A DNA stretch of 64,000 bases from Hassallia byssoidea VB512170 (GCF_000817785.2 NZ_JTCM02000010.1:1-64000); one strand, 5' to 3'. Positions 1 to 10,049 are shown, numbered from the stretch's first letter. Translations and numbers: made by a program. The notes: generated by a model from the sequence alone, not told the origin.

Positions 1-1
1 C

Positions 2-481
2 TGGGTAACAAATCCCCAACTTTCTCAATATCGCTTTTTACATTTTGCTACCCACGGCTTTGCTGACCCGAATAACCCAGAATTATCAGGAATCGTTCTT
101 TCCCTTGTAGACAAACAAGGTAAACCCGCTAATAAAGGTTATTTACGACTAGGTGATATTTTTAATCTTGACTTTGCAGCCGATTTAATCGTACTTAGCG
201 CTTGCGAAACCGGTTTAGGTAAAGATGTCAACGGTGAAGGATTAGTAGGCTTGACAAGAGGATTGATGTATGCTGGTGCAGAACGTGTGGGTGTGTCTCT
301 TTGGCAAGTTGACGATGCGGGGACAGCACAATTAATGCAAGAATTTTACACGCAAATGTTGAAGCAGGGCAAATCCCCTACAGTTGCTTTGCGTGCTGCA
401 CAATTGAAATTCTGGGAAAATTCAACTTTGAAAAACCCTTATTATTGGTCTGCTTTCACCTTACAGGGTGAGTGGCGATAA
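2..481 (+). CDS. CHAT-domain protein, C-terminal part (5' end outside window)
   Basis: The frame is open from base 2 to the TAA at 479-481 with no start, so the gene begins upstream of the window. The visible 159 residues are the end of a CHAT domain, a caspase/gingipain-like cysteine peptidase fold. The two catalytic motifs are present: HFATHG (His about residue 18) and LSACETG (Cys about residue 68), followed by the usual NPYYWSAF ending. In cyanobacteria such domains usually follow TPR repeats, so a TPR N-terminus is likely but not visible here. The substrate is unknown. A second, much larger TPR-CHAT locus lies at 16.6-21.3 kb. Confidence 0.9.
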   Translation, partial: WVTNPQLSQYRFLHFATHGFADPNNPELSGIVLSLVDKQGKPANKGYLRLGDIFNLDFAADLIVLSACETGLGKDVNGEGLVGLTRGLMYAGAERVGVSLWQVDDAGTAQLMQEFYTQMLKQGKSPTVALRAAQLKFWENSTLKNPYYWSAFTLQGEWR

Positions 482-567
482 ACTTAATAAAAATGTTCGT
501 AGTGAGCGATTTATCGCTCAATTTCAAGTGCTTAAGCCCTTGATTTGAGCGCTGAAGCGCTCACTAC

Positions 568-1467
568 TTAAAGCAGGGCAATTTCGGCTCCCGATGGTAT
601 CTGTTGTTGCACAGATTTAAGTATATCGAGAGTTTTTTGGTAAGCTACTTTCTCTCTCTTTCCAAAGCGTCGAGCTGCTTGTTCTAAGTCAGCGATCGCA
701 GCTTCATGATATCCTAACCAATGTCGGGCAACTCCTCGATTAACATAAGCCTGAGCATTACTCGGATTAAGTCTAATTACTTCCGAGAAATCGCGCACTG
801 CACCTAAAATATCTCCGCTTCTCGTGCAAGCGCAAGCTCGGTTAAAATAAGCTCTATCATCGTTGGCATTGAGGCGAATTGCTTTATCAAAGTCGAGCAT
901 CGCTGCTTGCAAATCTGCCAACTCTAACCGCGCTAACCCTCTGTCATTATATATATCCGCTTGTAGAGATTGGAAGTTTTGCGGAATTATCGACAGAGCT
1001 TTATTGTAATCAGCGATCGCCTGTAATTGATTCCCTAACATGGCAGTAGCGATACCGCGATTGTAGTAAGCTCGAAAATCATGCGGTTTGAGAGCGATCG
1101 CTTGCGAGTTATCAGCGATCGCAGCTAGATAATTACCTTGTCTGTAGTGTGCTAATCCCCGAATTAAATAAGCTTTAGCATTATGGAGTGCAAAATTTAT
1201 CGCTTTTGTACATGCGATCGCACTATGGTAATCTTGTAATTGAAGATACGCAAGACAGCGATCGCTATAAGAGAAGGCAAAATTACTTTCAAGCTGAATT
1301 GCCTCAGTTAAATCTTGAATTGCTTCTTGATAATTGCCGCGTTGCATCTTGTCTGCACCTAACTTCAAGAAGTCGGTAGCGATCGGTGTAGCTTCAGCGC
1401 TGAAAGTGACAAAATTGAGAGCGATCGCCATCATAAAACTCATAATGAATCGATAGCAGCGATTCAT
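568..1467 (-). CDS. Exported TPR-repeat protein
   Basis: A 299-residue protein with an N-terminal hydrophobic stretch ending in FSAEA, which looks like a Sec signal peptide. The rest is about seven TPR units, each with a pattern such as AYYNRGIATAMLGN followed by AIADYNKAL. TPR units are protein-binding helical hairpins; no catalytic domain is visible. I chose the ATG at 1467 because GGGAG lies about 8 nt upstream; a TTG five codons earlier would also be in frame. It is convergent with the CHAT gene to the left. HIP1 octamers are frequent in the coding sequence. The partner is unknown. Confidence 0.8.
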   Translation of the reverse strand: MNRCYRFIMSFMMAIALNFVTFSAEATPIATDFLKLGADKMQRGNYQEAIQDLTEAIQLESNFAFSYSDRCLAYLQLQDYHSAIACTKAINFALHNAKAYLIRGLAHYRQGNYLAAIADNSQAIALKPHDFRAYYNRGIATAMLGNQLQAIADYNKALSIIPQNFQSLQADIYNDRGLARLELADLQAAMLDFDKAIRLNANDDRAYFNRACACTRSGDILGAVRDFSEVIRLNPSNAQAYVNRGVARHWLGYHEAAIADLEQAARRFGKREKVAYQKTLDILKSVQQQIPSGAEIALL

Positions 1468-1675
1468 AAACAAATCTCCCAATTTGATTTTTTTGCGAAG
1501 TCAGAAGAAAGAATTCACAATTCAGGAGTCAGGAGTCAGAAGAAAGAATTCAGCATGTTATATTAAGCTTTTCGTCGAATAAATAAACAGTATTTTTGCA
1601 CGCACATGCACCAAGCATAAACAGGTGTCAGCGTCAACTAACTGTGGCGACAAAAACCCCAACTCAGGTTGCATT

Positions 1676-1712
1676 CTAACTCCTAACTCCTAACTCCTAA
1701 CTCCTAACTCTT
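1676..1712. repeat. STRR-type heptamer repeat (CTAACTC)n
   Basis: About five tandem copies of CTAACTC end just after the 3' end of petJ. The unit contains stop codons in some frames (TAA, and TAG on the other strand). Related short copies of a TCAGGAG unit lie at 1521-1540. Confidence 0.85.
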
Positions 1713-1714
1713 GT

Positions 1715-2050
1715 TTACTTCCACTCTTTATTGTTAGCCTGATCCAACACGTAAGCGGCTACATCTTCAATCTGAGCGGGTTTTAAACGAGCTTTAAAAG
1801 CAGGCATAGCACCTTTACCCTTTGTAACTTGAGCAATAATCGCTTCTTGTGAGTTCATGCCATACTTATCTAAAGCTTCTTTCTTCAGATTTTTTTGAGC
1901 TTGAACTAAGTTTTTACCACCAGCATGACAAGAAGCGCAATTAGCGCTAAAAATTTTCTTTCCACTAACTGCGTCTGCTAAAGCTGGACTGTTGAAGGCA
2001 AAGGTAAAGATTGTTACGCATAACAACAATACCGAAAGAATCTTTTTCAT
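1715..2050 (-). CDS. petJ: Cytochrome c6 (cytochrome c553) precursor
   Basis: A soluble lumenal electron carrier from cytochrome b6f to photosystem I or to the terminal oxidase. The 111 residues comprise a signal peptide of about 25 residues (hydrophobic core, cleavage after PALA) and a mature protein of about 86 residues, the usual size. The haem c site is CASCH; the axial Met lies in KGAMPAF; the C-terminal helix is typical of cytochrome c6. A purine-rich GAGAGAG stretch precedes the ATG. Promoter-proximal DNA upstream is largely replaced by tandem repeats (2160-2360). The family assignment is firm. Confidence 0.95.
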   Translation of the reverse strand: MKKILSVLLLCVTIFTFAFNSPALADAVSGKKIFSANCASCHAGGKNLVQAQKNLKKEALDKYGMNSQEAIIAQVTKGKGAMPAFKARLKPAQIEDVAAYVLDQANNKEWK

Positions 2051-2159
2051 CCCGTGTTCTCTCTCTCTGCAAAAAAAGGACTATTCACTGTAATATCCTT
2101 TATAATTTTCAGTTGCTCCATTGCCTTCGTCAAAAGACAAGCTGTCAAACTTCGCGGTT

Positions 2160-2250
2160 TTGTTGGTGGTTGGTTGTTAGTGGTTGGTGGTTGGTTGTTA
2201 GTGGTTGGTGGTTGGTTGTTGGTTGTTAGTGGTTGGTTGTTAGTTGTCAA
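2160..2250. repeat. Degenerate tandem repeat (GGTTGGTTGTTAGT-type)
   Basis: Alternating GGTTGGT and TGTTAGT units run between petJ and the acetyltransferase gene. The unit contains TAG, so it is not open in all frames, and it stays outside genes. Confidence 0.8.
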
Positions 2251-2263
2251 GAATTGTCCTAAC

Positions 2264-2362
2264 CACTCCCCCACTCCCCACTCCCCACTCCCCACTCCCC
2301 CACTCCCCCACTCCCGACTCCCCCACTCCCCCACTCCCCCACTCCCCACTCCCCACTATCAA
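2264..2362. repeat. STRR heptamer repeat (CCCCACT)n
   Basis: Tandem ACTCCCC/CCCCACT copies with occasional one-base variation. The tract directly abuts the 3' end of the acetyltransferase gene at 2363. The same unit recurs across the window, including inside genes. Confidence 0.85.
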
Positions 2363-2848
2363 CTATCCACGCTCCCACTCCCCCAATTCTGTAACCCGAC
2401 AAATTCGCCAATCATCTAAAATAGAGGCTCCCATGCTGCGGTAGAATGCGATCGCAGGCTCGTTCCAATCCAAAACACTCCACTCTAAACGTCCGCAATT
2501 TCTTTGCACGGCTATTTGAGCTAATTTTGTCAACAAAGCTTTCGCAATACCTTTTCGTCGATATTTCGGTAAAACAAACAAATCTTCTAAATAAATTCCT
2601 GGTTTGGTGAGAAATGTGGAATAATTATGAAAAAACAGGGCAAAGCCGACAGCTTGCCCTGCGTATTCTGCTAATATCGCTTCAATATATTTATTAGAGC
2701 CAAATAAATGCTCTTTTAAAGATTGAGCATTACCAGTGACGGCATGAGATAATTTTTCATACTCTGCCAACGCCTGAATTAATTCAAACAGCACGGTGCA
2801 ATCTGCTGGTTCAGCAAACCGCAAAATTAACTCGTTATCAAAAGTCAT
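2363..2848 (-). CDS. GNAT-family N-acetyltransferase
   Basis: A 161-residue single-domain acetyl-CoA-dependent acetyltransferase. The N-terminal RFAEPADC strand, the YLEDLFVLPKYRRKGIAKAL segment containing the acetyl-CoA pyrophosphate loop (RRKGIA), and the late NEPAIAFYRSMGA helix follow the GNAT order. The pattern resembles the diamine acetyltransferase branch, but the substrate cannot be read from the sequence. The length is normal. Tandem repeats flank its 3' side and a palindromic repeat its 5' side. Confidence 0.85.
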   Translation of the reverse strand: MTFDNELILRFAEPADCTVLFELIQALAEYEKLSHAVTGNAQSLKEHLFGSNKYIEAILAEYAGQAVGFALFFHNYSTFLTKPGIYLEDLFVLPKYRRKGIAKALLTKLAQIAVQRNCGRLEWSVLDWNEPAIAFYRSMGASILDDWRICRVTELGEWERG

Positions 2849-2914
2849 TAGTCAAAAGTCCAACGTTAATAGTCCAAAGTCAATAGTACGATGACAGTTG
2901 ACTCCGCTCCTCCC

Positions 2915-2943
2915 GTACAGACGTTCCGGCGGAACGTCTCTAC
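2915..2943. repeat. Dispersed palindromic repeat, copy 1
   Basis: A hairpin of AGACGTTCC / GGAACGTCT arms inside GTAC...CTAC ends. The same element recurs at 7669-7698 and 37702-37731, with diverged copies at 12173-12200 and 13328-13359. Confidence 0.8.
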
Positions 2944-2954
2944 ATAACTTTTGA

Positions 2955-4088
2955 CTACACCAACCAACCTTTCAAGCGTTTAGCTATGTGAGGACGCCGT
3001 AATTTTCGCATGGCTTTGCTTTGAATTTGTCGCACTCTCTCGCGAGACAAATTAAACATATTGCCTACTTCTTCTAAGGTACACGGTTCGCTGGTAGTCA
3101 AACCATACCGCAGAGAAATTACGTCTTTTTCTCGTGGTGTCAACACATCACCCAAAACTTCCCAAATCTCCTGACGCATCATGTTTTCATTCATTTTTGC
3201 TTCGGGAGATTGGTTATCTTCGTCTTCTAGCAAATCCATCAATTCGGTGTCTTCTTCTTTACCGACGCGGTGGTTGAGAGAAAGTGCTTGCCGACGTAGT
3301 TGTTGTAGTTGGCGTAGTTGTGGCAAAGGTATTTCTAAAGCTTCTGCCATCTCCGCTTCAGTCGGGTTGCGACAAAGTTTTTGTTTAAGTTCGCGTTGCG
3401 CTTTTTTGAGTTTGTTAAGTTTTTCAACAATATGGATTGGTAAGCGAATTGTTCGCGCATCATTAGCGATCGCTCGCGTAATTGCTTGTCTAATCCACCA
3501 ATAAGCGTATGTCGAAAATTTATATCCCTTATCTGGATCGAATTTTTCTGTAGCGCGATTTAACCCCATTGCCCCTTCCTGAATTAAATCTAGGAAAGGC
3601 ACTCCGCGATTGAGATATCGTTTCGCAATTGACACTACCAACCGGAGATTTGAGCGAATCATTTTCCGCTTCGCTACTCTACCTTGATACAAGCGACTTT
3701 CTAGTTGCTTTTCGGTCATTTCTAGTGAGGATGCGACTTTTTCCTTACTAGCTTGTTCACCCAATTTTTCGCTCAACGAAGCTTGTAATTCCCTTACTTC
3801 TTCATTAAACCGCACTCGCCGCGCTAATTCTACTTCTTCGTCGGCTTTGAGTAAAGGATAACGTGCCATTTCTTTAAAAAACGCGCCGACAGCATCATCA
3901 TGCTCGGTTTTATTATATCCGGATGGTCGCGCTGCCGCCATTTGATCGCCATCGCGCTCATCTGTTTCTACTAGAGATTCGGCGATCGCGCTATATTCAT
4001 CTGCTACTGCTTCTAGTTCGAGTGGTACTTCACTCTCTACAGCATTTTCTACTAGTAATTCCATTGTTCCCAATTCAGCAATATTCAT
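2955..4088 (-). CDS. sigC: Group 2 RNA polymerase sigma factor, SigC-like
   Basis: A non-essential-type sigma-70 factor of 377 residues that directs RNA polymerase to a subset of promoters. Region 1.2 starts at DAVGAFFKEMARYP; region 2 carries RSNLRLVVSIAKRY and GYKFSTYAYWWIRQAI (-10 recognition and melting); region 4 ends with LSRERVRQIQSKAMRKL (-35 recognition helix). I chose the ATG at 4088 because AAGGAAA sits 5 nt upstream; 32 upstream in-frame residues look non-coding. The FFKEMARYP signature is what I recall for the SigC branch of cyanobacterial group 2 factors; the branch is less certain than the family. Confidence 0.88.
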   Translation of the reverse strand: MNIAELGTMELLVENAVESEVPLELEAVADEYSAIAESLVETDERDGDQMAAARPSGYNKTEHDDAVGAFFKEMARYPLLKADEEVELARRVRFNEEVRELQASLSEKLGEQASKEKVASSLEMTEKQLESRLYQGRVAKRKMIRSNLRLVVSIAKRYLNRGVPFLDLIQEGAMGLNRATEKFDPDKGYKFSTYAYWWIRQAITRAIANDARTIRLPIHIVEKLNKLKKAQRELKQKLCRNPTEAEMAEALEIPLPQLRQLQQLRRQALSLNHRVGKEEDTELMDLLEDEDNQSPEAKMNENMMRQEIWEVLGDVLTPREKDVISLRYGLTTSEPCTLEEVGNMFNLSRERVRQIQSKAMRKLRRPHIAKRLKGWLV

Positions 4089-4921
4089 AGTTTCCTTAAG
4101 GGATTGTTGCTTTGTTTGGTACATAATTAAATGACAGCTGCTTTTTATTGAGGTTTGGTAGTTTTCCCTAAGGAACAAATGCACCTGTCTTACAGCAAAA
4201 TATAGGTTTCTGCTAATGTCTCATTGAACGCGACATTCAGTCTGTATCTTTCATTTCATACTTCCTGTTACATATAATTCAAAAATCAATACTGGTATTT
4301 GCACTTGGAAATATCTACTTGCATCAACACATATATTCCTCATTCTTTTGTTTATTAGCAAATCTGTCAAATTTTCAAACTTTATCAACCTTAACAAATA
4401 TAAATATTTTTCGTAATCATCCTTAAACATTAAATCTTCCTATATTTTTCTCTACCTTTTTATTTTTTATGCCTTCCTTCTTGGTTAAATACTTCAGAGT
4501 CTTCTTTTTGGTGTTAATGCAACCGCCGCCAACTGACGAATGAAAATATCAATATTTAGGCTGTCTAAACTCGATATATATTCTGTTGAATTACAGCATC
4601 CCATATACTGAAAGGGCTGAATATCTATCAATAGGTGGAAAAGCTCTATACCTTACTTAGTAAATAAAGACAGCTTTTAGGAGTAAGCGAAGATGATTTG
4701 ATTTTTTTTTAGATCCAACATTAAATATTTATTTCCGTCTGGAGTTGAGATTAGTTTGACCGATAAATTACATAAAAGGAAACTTATCAAGTATTATAAG
4801 GGATAAAAGTATTGCGAAATACAATTTGTCTTAATAAATGGCAAAAGTTCAAGTTAACTTGCGTTGCTGTTAATTCAGACCAAAACGCACATGCAAATAA
4901 CAGTCTATTAATTCAAAAGCT
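4089..4921. other. Long AT-rich intergenic region between divergent sigma factor and priA
   Basis: This 833-base stretch lies between two divergent genes and must hold both promoters and the leader of the sigma gene. I see no open frame with recognisable similarity, no tRNA and no clear hairpin terminator. The exact promoters cannot be placed by eye. Confidence 0.6.
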
Positions 4922-7627
4922 ATGTATAGTAATGGCGTAAGTTTATTTCCATTGGTAGTAGCCGAACCGAGTAGTTCATATGAATCGGGCAAAGTTGTTG
5001 AGCGGTGGATTGAAGTGCTGGTTGACTTTGTTGACTATTCAAAAGAAGTAACAGAAGAAGAAAAAGAGGAAAAAGAAGAAAAACTGTATACGTATCGAGT
5101 GCCAGATGGGTTAAATGTAAAACCCGGAGATATTTTAAGTGTGCCATTTGGGGTACAGCAACTAGGAGCGATCGCTATTCGTTTGCTATCAGAACCGCCA
5201 GCCAAACTAGCACAGGAAAAAATCAAGGAAGTGGCAGATGTTGTCCAGAGAGATTTTTTTGGAGATAACTACTGGACTTTGATTGAACGGGTTTCAAAAT
5301 ATTATTACACACCATTAATAAAAGTGGTACGCACAGCGTTGCCACCAGGGTTAGTAGGGCGATCGCAGCATCGCCTTCGCCTCAAGCGAGAAAACATTCC
5401 CAACGGTGCAGAGGAATTTCTTGCTTCAACAGCAGCGCGTCAAATACTAAAAATGCTTGAGTCTCAAGCAAATGGGGACTATAGCTTCAAATATCTCAAG
5501 CCTAAGGTAAAAGGATTTCGCTGGGGAAAGGAACAATTACTCAAACGCGATTGGGTGGAAAGTTATGTGGAACTACCAAGTTCCCCTCGTCCCAAGATGA
5601 AACCAGCAGTGACACTAATAGATGATGGGTTTTACATTGATTTAAACAAGCGTCAGCGAGAAATTTTAAAAGTACTACGCGATCGCGGTGGTGAATTTTG
5701 GCTTTCGGAATTTATCCAAATATGTAAAACAAGTATTTCCACCTTGAAAACGCTGGAGCAAAAAGGCTGTATAGTCATTGATGAGCGCGAAGTATTAAGA
5801 ACCGAAAGTGGTCCGGTTGTAGTCGGCGACCAAGCCAAATCATTAACACAAGCTCAATCGCAAGCGTTAGCGACAATAAATCAACTAAATGGATATGCTC
5901 AAGTTTTATTGCATGGAGTAACAGGTTCGGGAAAAACCGAAGTATATTTGCAAGCGATCGCACCCCTACTCAATCAAAATAAATCCGCCCTCGTTTTAGT
6001 TCCAGAAATTGGACTTACACCGCAATTAACCGATCGCTTTCGCGCTAGATTTGGTAACAAAGTCAGCGTTTATCACAGCGCTCTAAATGACGGTGAACGT
6101 TACGACACCTGGCGACAAATGCTCACAGGAGAACCACAAGTAGTCATCGGCACGCGAAGCGCCGTTTTTGCACCTTTGCCAAACTTGGGTTTAATCATCT
6201 TAGACGAAGAACACGACAGCAGCTTTAAACAAGACTCACCCATCCCCACCTACCACGCTCGAACCGTCGCGCAGTGGCGAGCCGAATTAGAAAATTGTCC
6301 CTTAATTTTAGGTTCCGCCACCCCTTCGTTAGAAAGTTGGTTGAGCGTTAGGGAAGGGAGAGGGGGACAAGGGGGACTGCGTGATCAAGGGGGACAAGGG
6401 GGACTGCGTGATCAAGGAGGACAAGGAGGACAAGGAGGACAAGAAAGCATCTTTTCTCCCTTGTCTCCCCCCTCCCCCTTGTCTCCCCCCTCTCCCTTGT
6501 CTCCCCCTCCCCTCCGCCACTACCTCCCCCTCCCCGAACGCATTTACTCACGTCCTTTACCGCCGGTGGAAGTGGTGGATATGCGACAAGAGTTGCAGCA
6601 GGGAAATCGTTCTATATTTAGTAAGTCGCTGCAATCGGCTTTGCTACAGTTGCAAGAAAGGCGACAACAGGGAATTTTATTTATCCATCGTCGGGGACAC
6701 AGTACTTTTGTATCTTGCCGCAGTTGCGGATATGTGCTGGAATGTCCTCATTGTGATGTTTCGCTAGCGTATCACCATACTGAAGAGGGAGCGCCGCAAT
6801 TATTGCGCTGTCATTACTGTAATTTTGCGCGATCGCATCCTCAAAATTGCCCGGAATGCAGTTCTCCTTACTTAAAATTCTTTGGTAGCGGTACGCAGCG
6901 AGTCGCCCAAGAATTGACGCGACAGTTTCCCGAATTGCGTTTTATTCGGTTTGATAGCGATACCACCCGCAATAAAGGGGCACACCGCACGCTGTTAACT
7001 AAATTTGCCAACGGTGAAGCTGAATTGTTAGTGGGTACGCAAATGCTCACCAAAGGATTAGATTTGCCCCAAGTCACATTAGTCGGGGTTGTTGCGGCTG
7101 ATGGCTTGTTAAATTTATCAGATTATCGCGCCAGCGAACGCGCATTTCAAACTTTAACCCAAGTAGCCGGACGTGCTGGTAGAGGTGACGATCCTGGTAA
7201 GGCAATTATCCAAACTTACACACCAGAACATCCAGTAATTGAAGCAGTGCAAAGGCATGATTATGAGTCTTTTATTCATTCCGAATTAGAACAAAGACAA
7301 GCTTTAAATTATCCTCCTTATGGAAGATTGATTTTACTGCGTTTAAGTAGTTTAGATGCAATAAGCGTGCAAAATGCCGCGCAAATCATCGCCACAACTT
7401 TGAATTCAAAAGAGGGATTTGAAATATTGGGACCAGCACCCGCGAGTATTTTAAGAGTAGCAAATCGTTATCGCTGGCAGATATTAATTAAGTTTGCTCC
7501 CGATGCTTTGCCACAATTGCCAGATTGGGAAGAAGTGCGTAGACGCATAGCGGCTTGTCGTGAGACATCGCTTTGTCCTTCCAGTGTTAGTTTAACAATC
7601 GATGTAGACCCATTACATATGATGTGA
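4922..7627 (+). CDS. priA: Primosomal protein N' (PriA helicase) with in-frame repeat insertion
   Basis: A 3'-5' DNA helicase that restarts stalled replication forks. The 901 residues show Walker A GVTGSGKTEVYL, the helicase box LDEEHDSSFKQ, GSATPS, and the Cys-rich zinc module (CRSCGY, CPHCD, CHYC, CPEC) between the helicase lobes, then QVAGRAGR. Residues about 479-537 are a low-complexity insertion (GGQGGLRDQ repeats, then SPPSPLS repeats) between GSATPSLESW and RHYLPLPERI. It lengthens the protein beyond the usual size without breaking the frame. The insertion sits on the linker between the two helicase lobes. The acidic EEEKEEKEEK stretch near residue 45 is also unusual. Confidence 0.95.
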   Translation: MYSNGVSLFPLVVAEPSSSYESGKVVERWIEVLVDFVDYSKEVTEEEKEEKEEKLYTYRVPDGLNVKPGDILSVPFGVQQLGAIAIRLLSEPPAKLAQEKIKEVADVVQRDFFGDNYWTLIERVSKYYYTPLIKVVRTALPPGLVGRSQHRLRLKRENIPNGAEEFLASTAARQILKMLESQANGDYSFKYLKPKVKGFRWGKEQLLKRDWVESYVELPSSPRPKMKPAVTLIDDGFYIDLNKRQREILKVLRDRGGEFWLSEFIQICKTSISTLKTLEQKGCIVIDEREVLRTESGPVVVGDQAKSLTQAQSQALATINQLNGYAQVLLHGVTGSGKTEVYLQAIAPLLNQNKSALVLVPEIGLTPQLTDRFRARFGNKVSVYHSALNDGERYDTWRQMLTGEPQVVIGTRSAVFAPLPNLGLIILDEEHDSSFKQDSPIPTYHARTVAQWRAELENCPLILGSATPSLESWLSVREGRGGQGGLRDQGGQGGLRDQGGQGGQGGQESIFSPLSPPSPLSPPSPLSPPPLRHYLPLPERIYSRPLPPVEVVDMRQELQQGNRSIFSKSLQSALLQLQERRQQGILFIHRRGHSTFVSCRSCGYVLECPHCDVSLAYHHTEEGAPQLLRCHYCNFARSHPQNCPECSSPYLKFFGSGTQRVAQELTRQFPELRFIRFDSDTTRNKGAHRTLLTKFANGEAELLVGTQMLTKGLDLPQVTLVGVVAADGLLNLSDYRASERAFQTLTQVAGRAGRGDDPGKAIIQTYTPEHPVIEAVQRHDYESFIHSELEQRQALNYPPYGRLILLRLSSLDAISVQNAAQIIATTLNSKEGFEILGPAPASILRVANRYRWQILIKFAPDALPQLPDWEEVRRRIAACRETSLCPSSVSLTIDVDPLHMM
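6355..6532. repeat. In-frame purine/pyrimidine STRR tract inside priA
   Basis: A purine-rich half (GGGGGACAAG and AGGACAAGG units, with a duplicated GGGGGACTGCGTGATCAA block) is followed by a pyrimidine-rich half (CCCTTGTCTCC units). The two halves are roughly complementary and could pair as one long imperfect hairpin. The reading frame is kept through about 59 codons. Confidence 0.9.
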
Positions 7628-7668
7628 ATATCGCATTCAGTTGAATATTTATCGTATATCAATACCTT

Positions 7669-7698
7669 GTAGAGACGTTCTTTGCGGAACGTCTCTTC
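7669..7698. repeat. Dispersed palindromic repeat, copy 2 (3' of priA)
   Basis: The perfect arms AGAGACGTTC / GAACGTCTCT around TTTGCG lie about 40 nt after the priA stop. It could serve as an RNA 3' end for priA, but no T-run follows, so I class it as a dispersed repeat. Confidence 0.75.
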
Positions 7699-8173
7699 TC
7701 GTAGTGGGGACTTTAGTACCCAAAAATCGCTTGCGCGATCGCCTGGTTCAAATTTACTAATAAATTTATTTTTGCGTACTTACTTTTTTTCCCAAAATCT
7801 TGAATATGCAATATAATTTTTCGCTACAGCTTCCTGACTCGTTATCATCGCCAATAAGACGTGTAAACTTATACTAGTCAAAATTGTATCTTATTTGACA
7901 AAAATCTCAATTATTCTCTGTTTGAAAGTAACAAATGTAAACGTAAACAATATGATATGGAAGATAAATGAATAGAAGTAAAATTTAAGTATTCTTGTCG
8001 GACAGTTCAAAAAATCTCTGAAAATTAGTAATAACACAGAAGAGTAAATCTAGTATAAAAAATTGAAGTGATAATAAATATCGCGGTTTAACCGCCAAAT
8101 AAAATTCACACTCCTGTTAAATTTAATCTTTCAGCATCGGCTTGTAGGTACTTGAAAAAAGTAAAGGAAATAC
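7699..8173. other. Intergenic region ahead of the kdp operon
   Basis: About 475 AT-rich bases with no recognisable gene. It should contain the promoter that drives kdpA onward. A weak purine stretch (AAAGGAAA) lies just before the kdpA ATG. I see no convincing operator. Confidence 0.6.
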
Positions 8174-9871
8174 ATGGGACAAGGTTTGTTGCAAATTGGG
8201 CTAACGCTCTGCATTGTTATAGGAATAACTCCGCTTCTGGGTAAATACATAGCGCGTGTCTTCTTAGGAGAAAAAACGCTACTTGACTTAGTAATGCAGC
8301 CTGTAGAGAGACTTATTTATACATTAGCAAGTGTCCGCAAGCAAGATAACATGACTGGTTGGCAGTATGCGCGGGCAATACTGTACAGTAATTTTGTTAT
8401 GGGCGTTTTCGTATATCTGTTAATAGCGCTTCAGAAATTCTTGCCTTTCAATCCCACGCGGTTAAATATGCCTAGCTGGGATACAGTCTTACACACTGCG
8501 ATTTCATTTCTGACAAATACCGATCAACAACATTACGCCGGCGAAACAACCTTAAGTTATTTCAGCCAGACAGCAGCTTTAGGCTTTTTGATGTTTACCT
8601 CAGCAGCGACGGGATTGGCGGTAGGAATAGCCTTTATTCGTGGTTTAACAGGTAGACCTTTGGGAAATTTTTACGTTGATCTGACTCGTGGCATCACACG
8701 GATTTTACTACCAATTTCGGTGATTGGAGCGATCGCCTTACTTTTAACAGGTGTACCGCAAACATTAGCTGCACCGCAAGTTGTCACAACCCTCGAAGGA
8801 AGTACGCAGTACATTGCCAGAGGTCCTGTCGCATCATTTGAGATAATCAAACAACTAGGCGAGAATGGCGGCGGTTTTTTTGGAGTTAACTCCGCACATC
8901 CCTTTGAAAACCCCAATGGTGTTTCTAACTTAATCGAAGAAATCGCCATGATTTCCATTCCAGCGGCATTGATTTATACCTACGGTTTATTTGCCAACAA
9001 CACCAAACAAGCTTGGCGGCTTTTTTGGATGGTATTTATAATTTTCGTAGTTTTAGTTAGCATCACAGCCGTCGGTGAACTGCAAGGAAATCCTTTAATT
9101 AATACTGCCTTAGGAACAGACCAGCCGAATTTAGAAGGCAAAGAAATAAGATTTGGCTGGGCGCAAACTGCATTATGGGCAGTCATGACCACTGCAACCA
9201 TGTGCGGCGCTGTCAACGGTATGCACGATTCTCTCATGCCGGGTGGTGGCTTTTCTACCCTTTTCAACTTATTTTTGCAGATTATTTGGGGCGGTCAAGG
9301 AACAGGCACCGCTTACTTATTTATTTACCTAATTCTCACCGTATTTCTAACTGGGCTGATGGTGGGACGCACCCCTGAATTTTTCGGACGCAAAATAGAA
9401 AAGCGAGAAATCGTCCTTGCTAGCATAGTTTTGCTAGTTCATCCAATTGTAGTTTTAATTCCCAGCGCGATCGCCTTAGCTTCCCCCAACACTTTATCTG
9501 GAATTACCAACCCAGGTTTTCACGGTATCTCCCAAGTAGTGTACGAATACGCTTCAGCTGCGGCTAACAACGGTTCTGGGTTTGCAGGGTTAGCTAATAG
9601 CCAACCTGCACCTACAGCTTTATGGTGGAACTTAAGTACTTGTGTGAGCATCTTAGTAGGACGCTACGTACCAATTATCGCCATCCTACTTTTAGCTGAC
9701 AGCATGGCACATAAACAAACAGTGGCAGAAACCCCTGGTACCCTCAGAACCGATTCTCTGCTATTTACTAGTGTTACCGCTGGAGTAATTCTGATTTTAG
9801 GAGTACTGACATTCTTCCCCGTTTTAGCATTAGGTCCGATCGCCGAAGGTTTTAAACTCGCGGTCCGGTAG
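8174..9871 (+). CDS. kdpA: K+-transporting ATPase subunit A
   Basis: The channel-like, K+-binding membrane subunit of the high-affinity KdpFABC pump. The 565 residues are mostly transmembrane helices. The four selectivity-filter-like loops are visible, for example [30 protein letters not shown] and [10 protein letters not shown]. The length is normal (about 557-570). It opens the kdp operon. A GTAAAGGAAATAC leader precedes the ATG. A repeat tract of about 170 bases separates it from kdpB. Confidence 0.97.
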   Translation: MGQGLLQIGLTLCIVIGITPLLGKYIARVFLGEKTLLDLVMQPVERLIYTLASVRKQDNMTGWQYARAILYSNFVMGVFVYLLIALQKFLPFNPTRLNMPSWDTVLHTAISFLTNTDQQHYAGETTLSYFSQTAALGFLMFTSAATGLAVGIAFIRGLTGRPLGNFYVDLTRGITRILLPISVIGAIALLLTGVPQTLAAPQVVTTLEGSTQYIARGPVASFEIIKQLGENGGGFFGVNSAHPFENPNGVSNLIEEIAMISIPAALIYTYGLFANNTKQAWRLFWMVFIIFVVLVSITAVGELQGNPLINTALGTDQPNLEGKEIRFGWAQTALWAVMTTATMCGAVNGMHDSLMPGGGFSTLFNLFLQIIWGGQGTGTAYLFIYLILTVFLTGLMVGRTPEFFGRKIEKREIVLASIVLLVHPIVVLIPSAIALASPNTLSGITNPGFHGISQVVYEYASAAANNGSGFAGLANSQPAPTALWWNLSTCVSILVGRYVPIIAILLLADSMAHKQTVAETPGTLRTDSLLFTSVTAGVILILGVLTFFPVLALGPIAEGFKLAVR

Positions 9872-9879
9872 CTAGAAGA

Positions 9880-10047
9880 CGAGGGGGAGAGGGGGAGAGG
9901 GGGGGACAAGGGAGACAAGGGGACAAGGGAGACAAGGGGACAAGGAGAATAATTCTTCTTTCCCCCCCTCTCCCCATCTCCCCACCTCCCCACACCACGC
10001 TTCCCCCACTCCCCCTCTCCCCACTCCCCACTCCCCACTCCCCAAAT
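9880..10047. repeat. STRR hairpin-like tract between kdpA and kdpB
   Basis: A G-rich half (GGGGGAGA, GGGACAAG units), a short AT core around AATAATTCTTC, and a C-rich half (CTCCCCA units). The tract ends about 3 bases before the kdpB start codon, so kdpB has no visible Shine-Dalgarno sequence. Confidence 0.85.
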
Positions 10048-10049
10048 AT

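Noticed and set aside
2047-2444. Several Ser/Pro- or Gly/Trp-rich small frames
   Set aside because: They are translations of the GGTTGGT and CCCCACT tandem repeats, with no conserved protein behind them. The same holds at 9852-10115, 35106-35440, 51543-51860 and 63575-63951.
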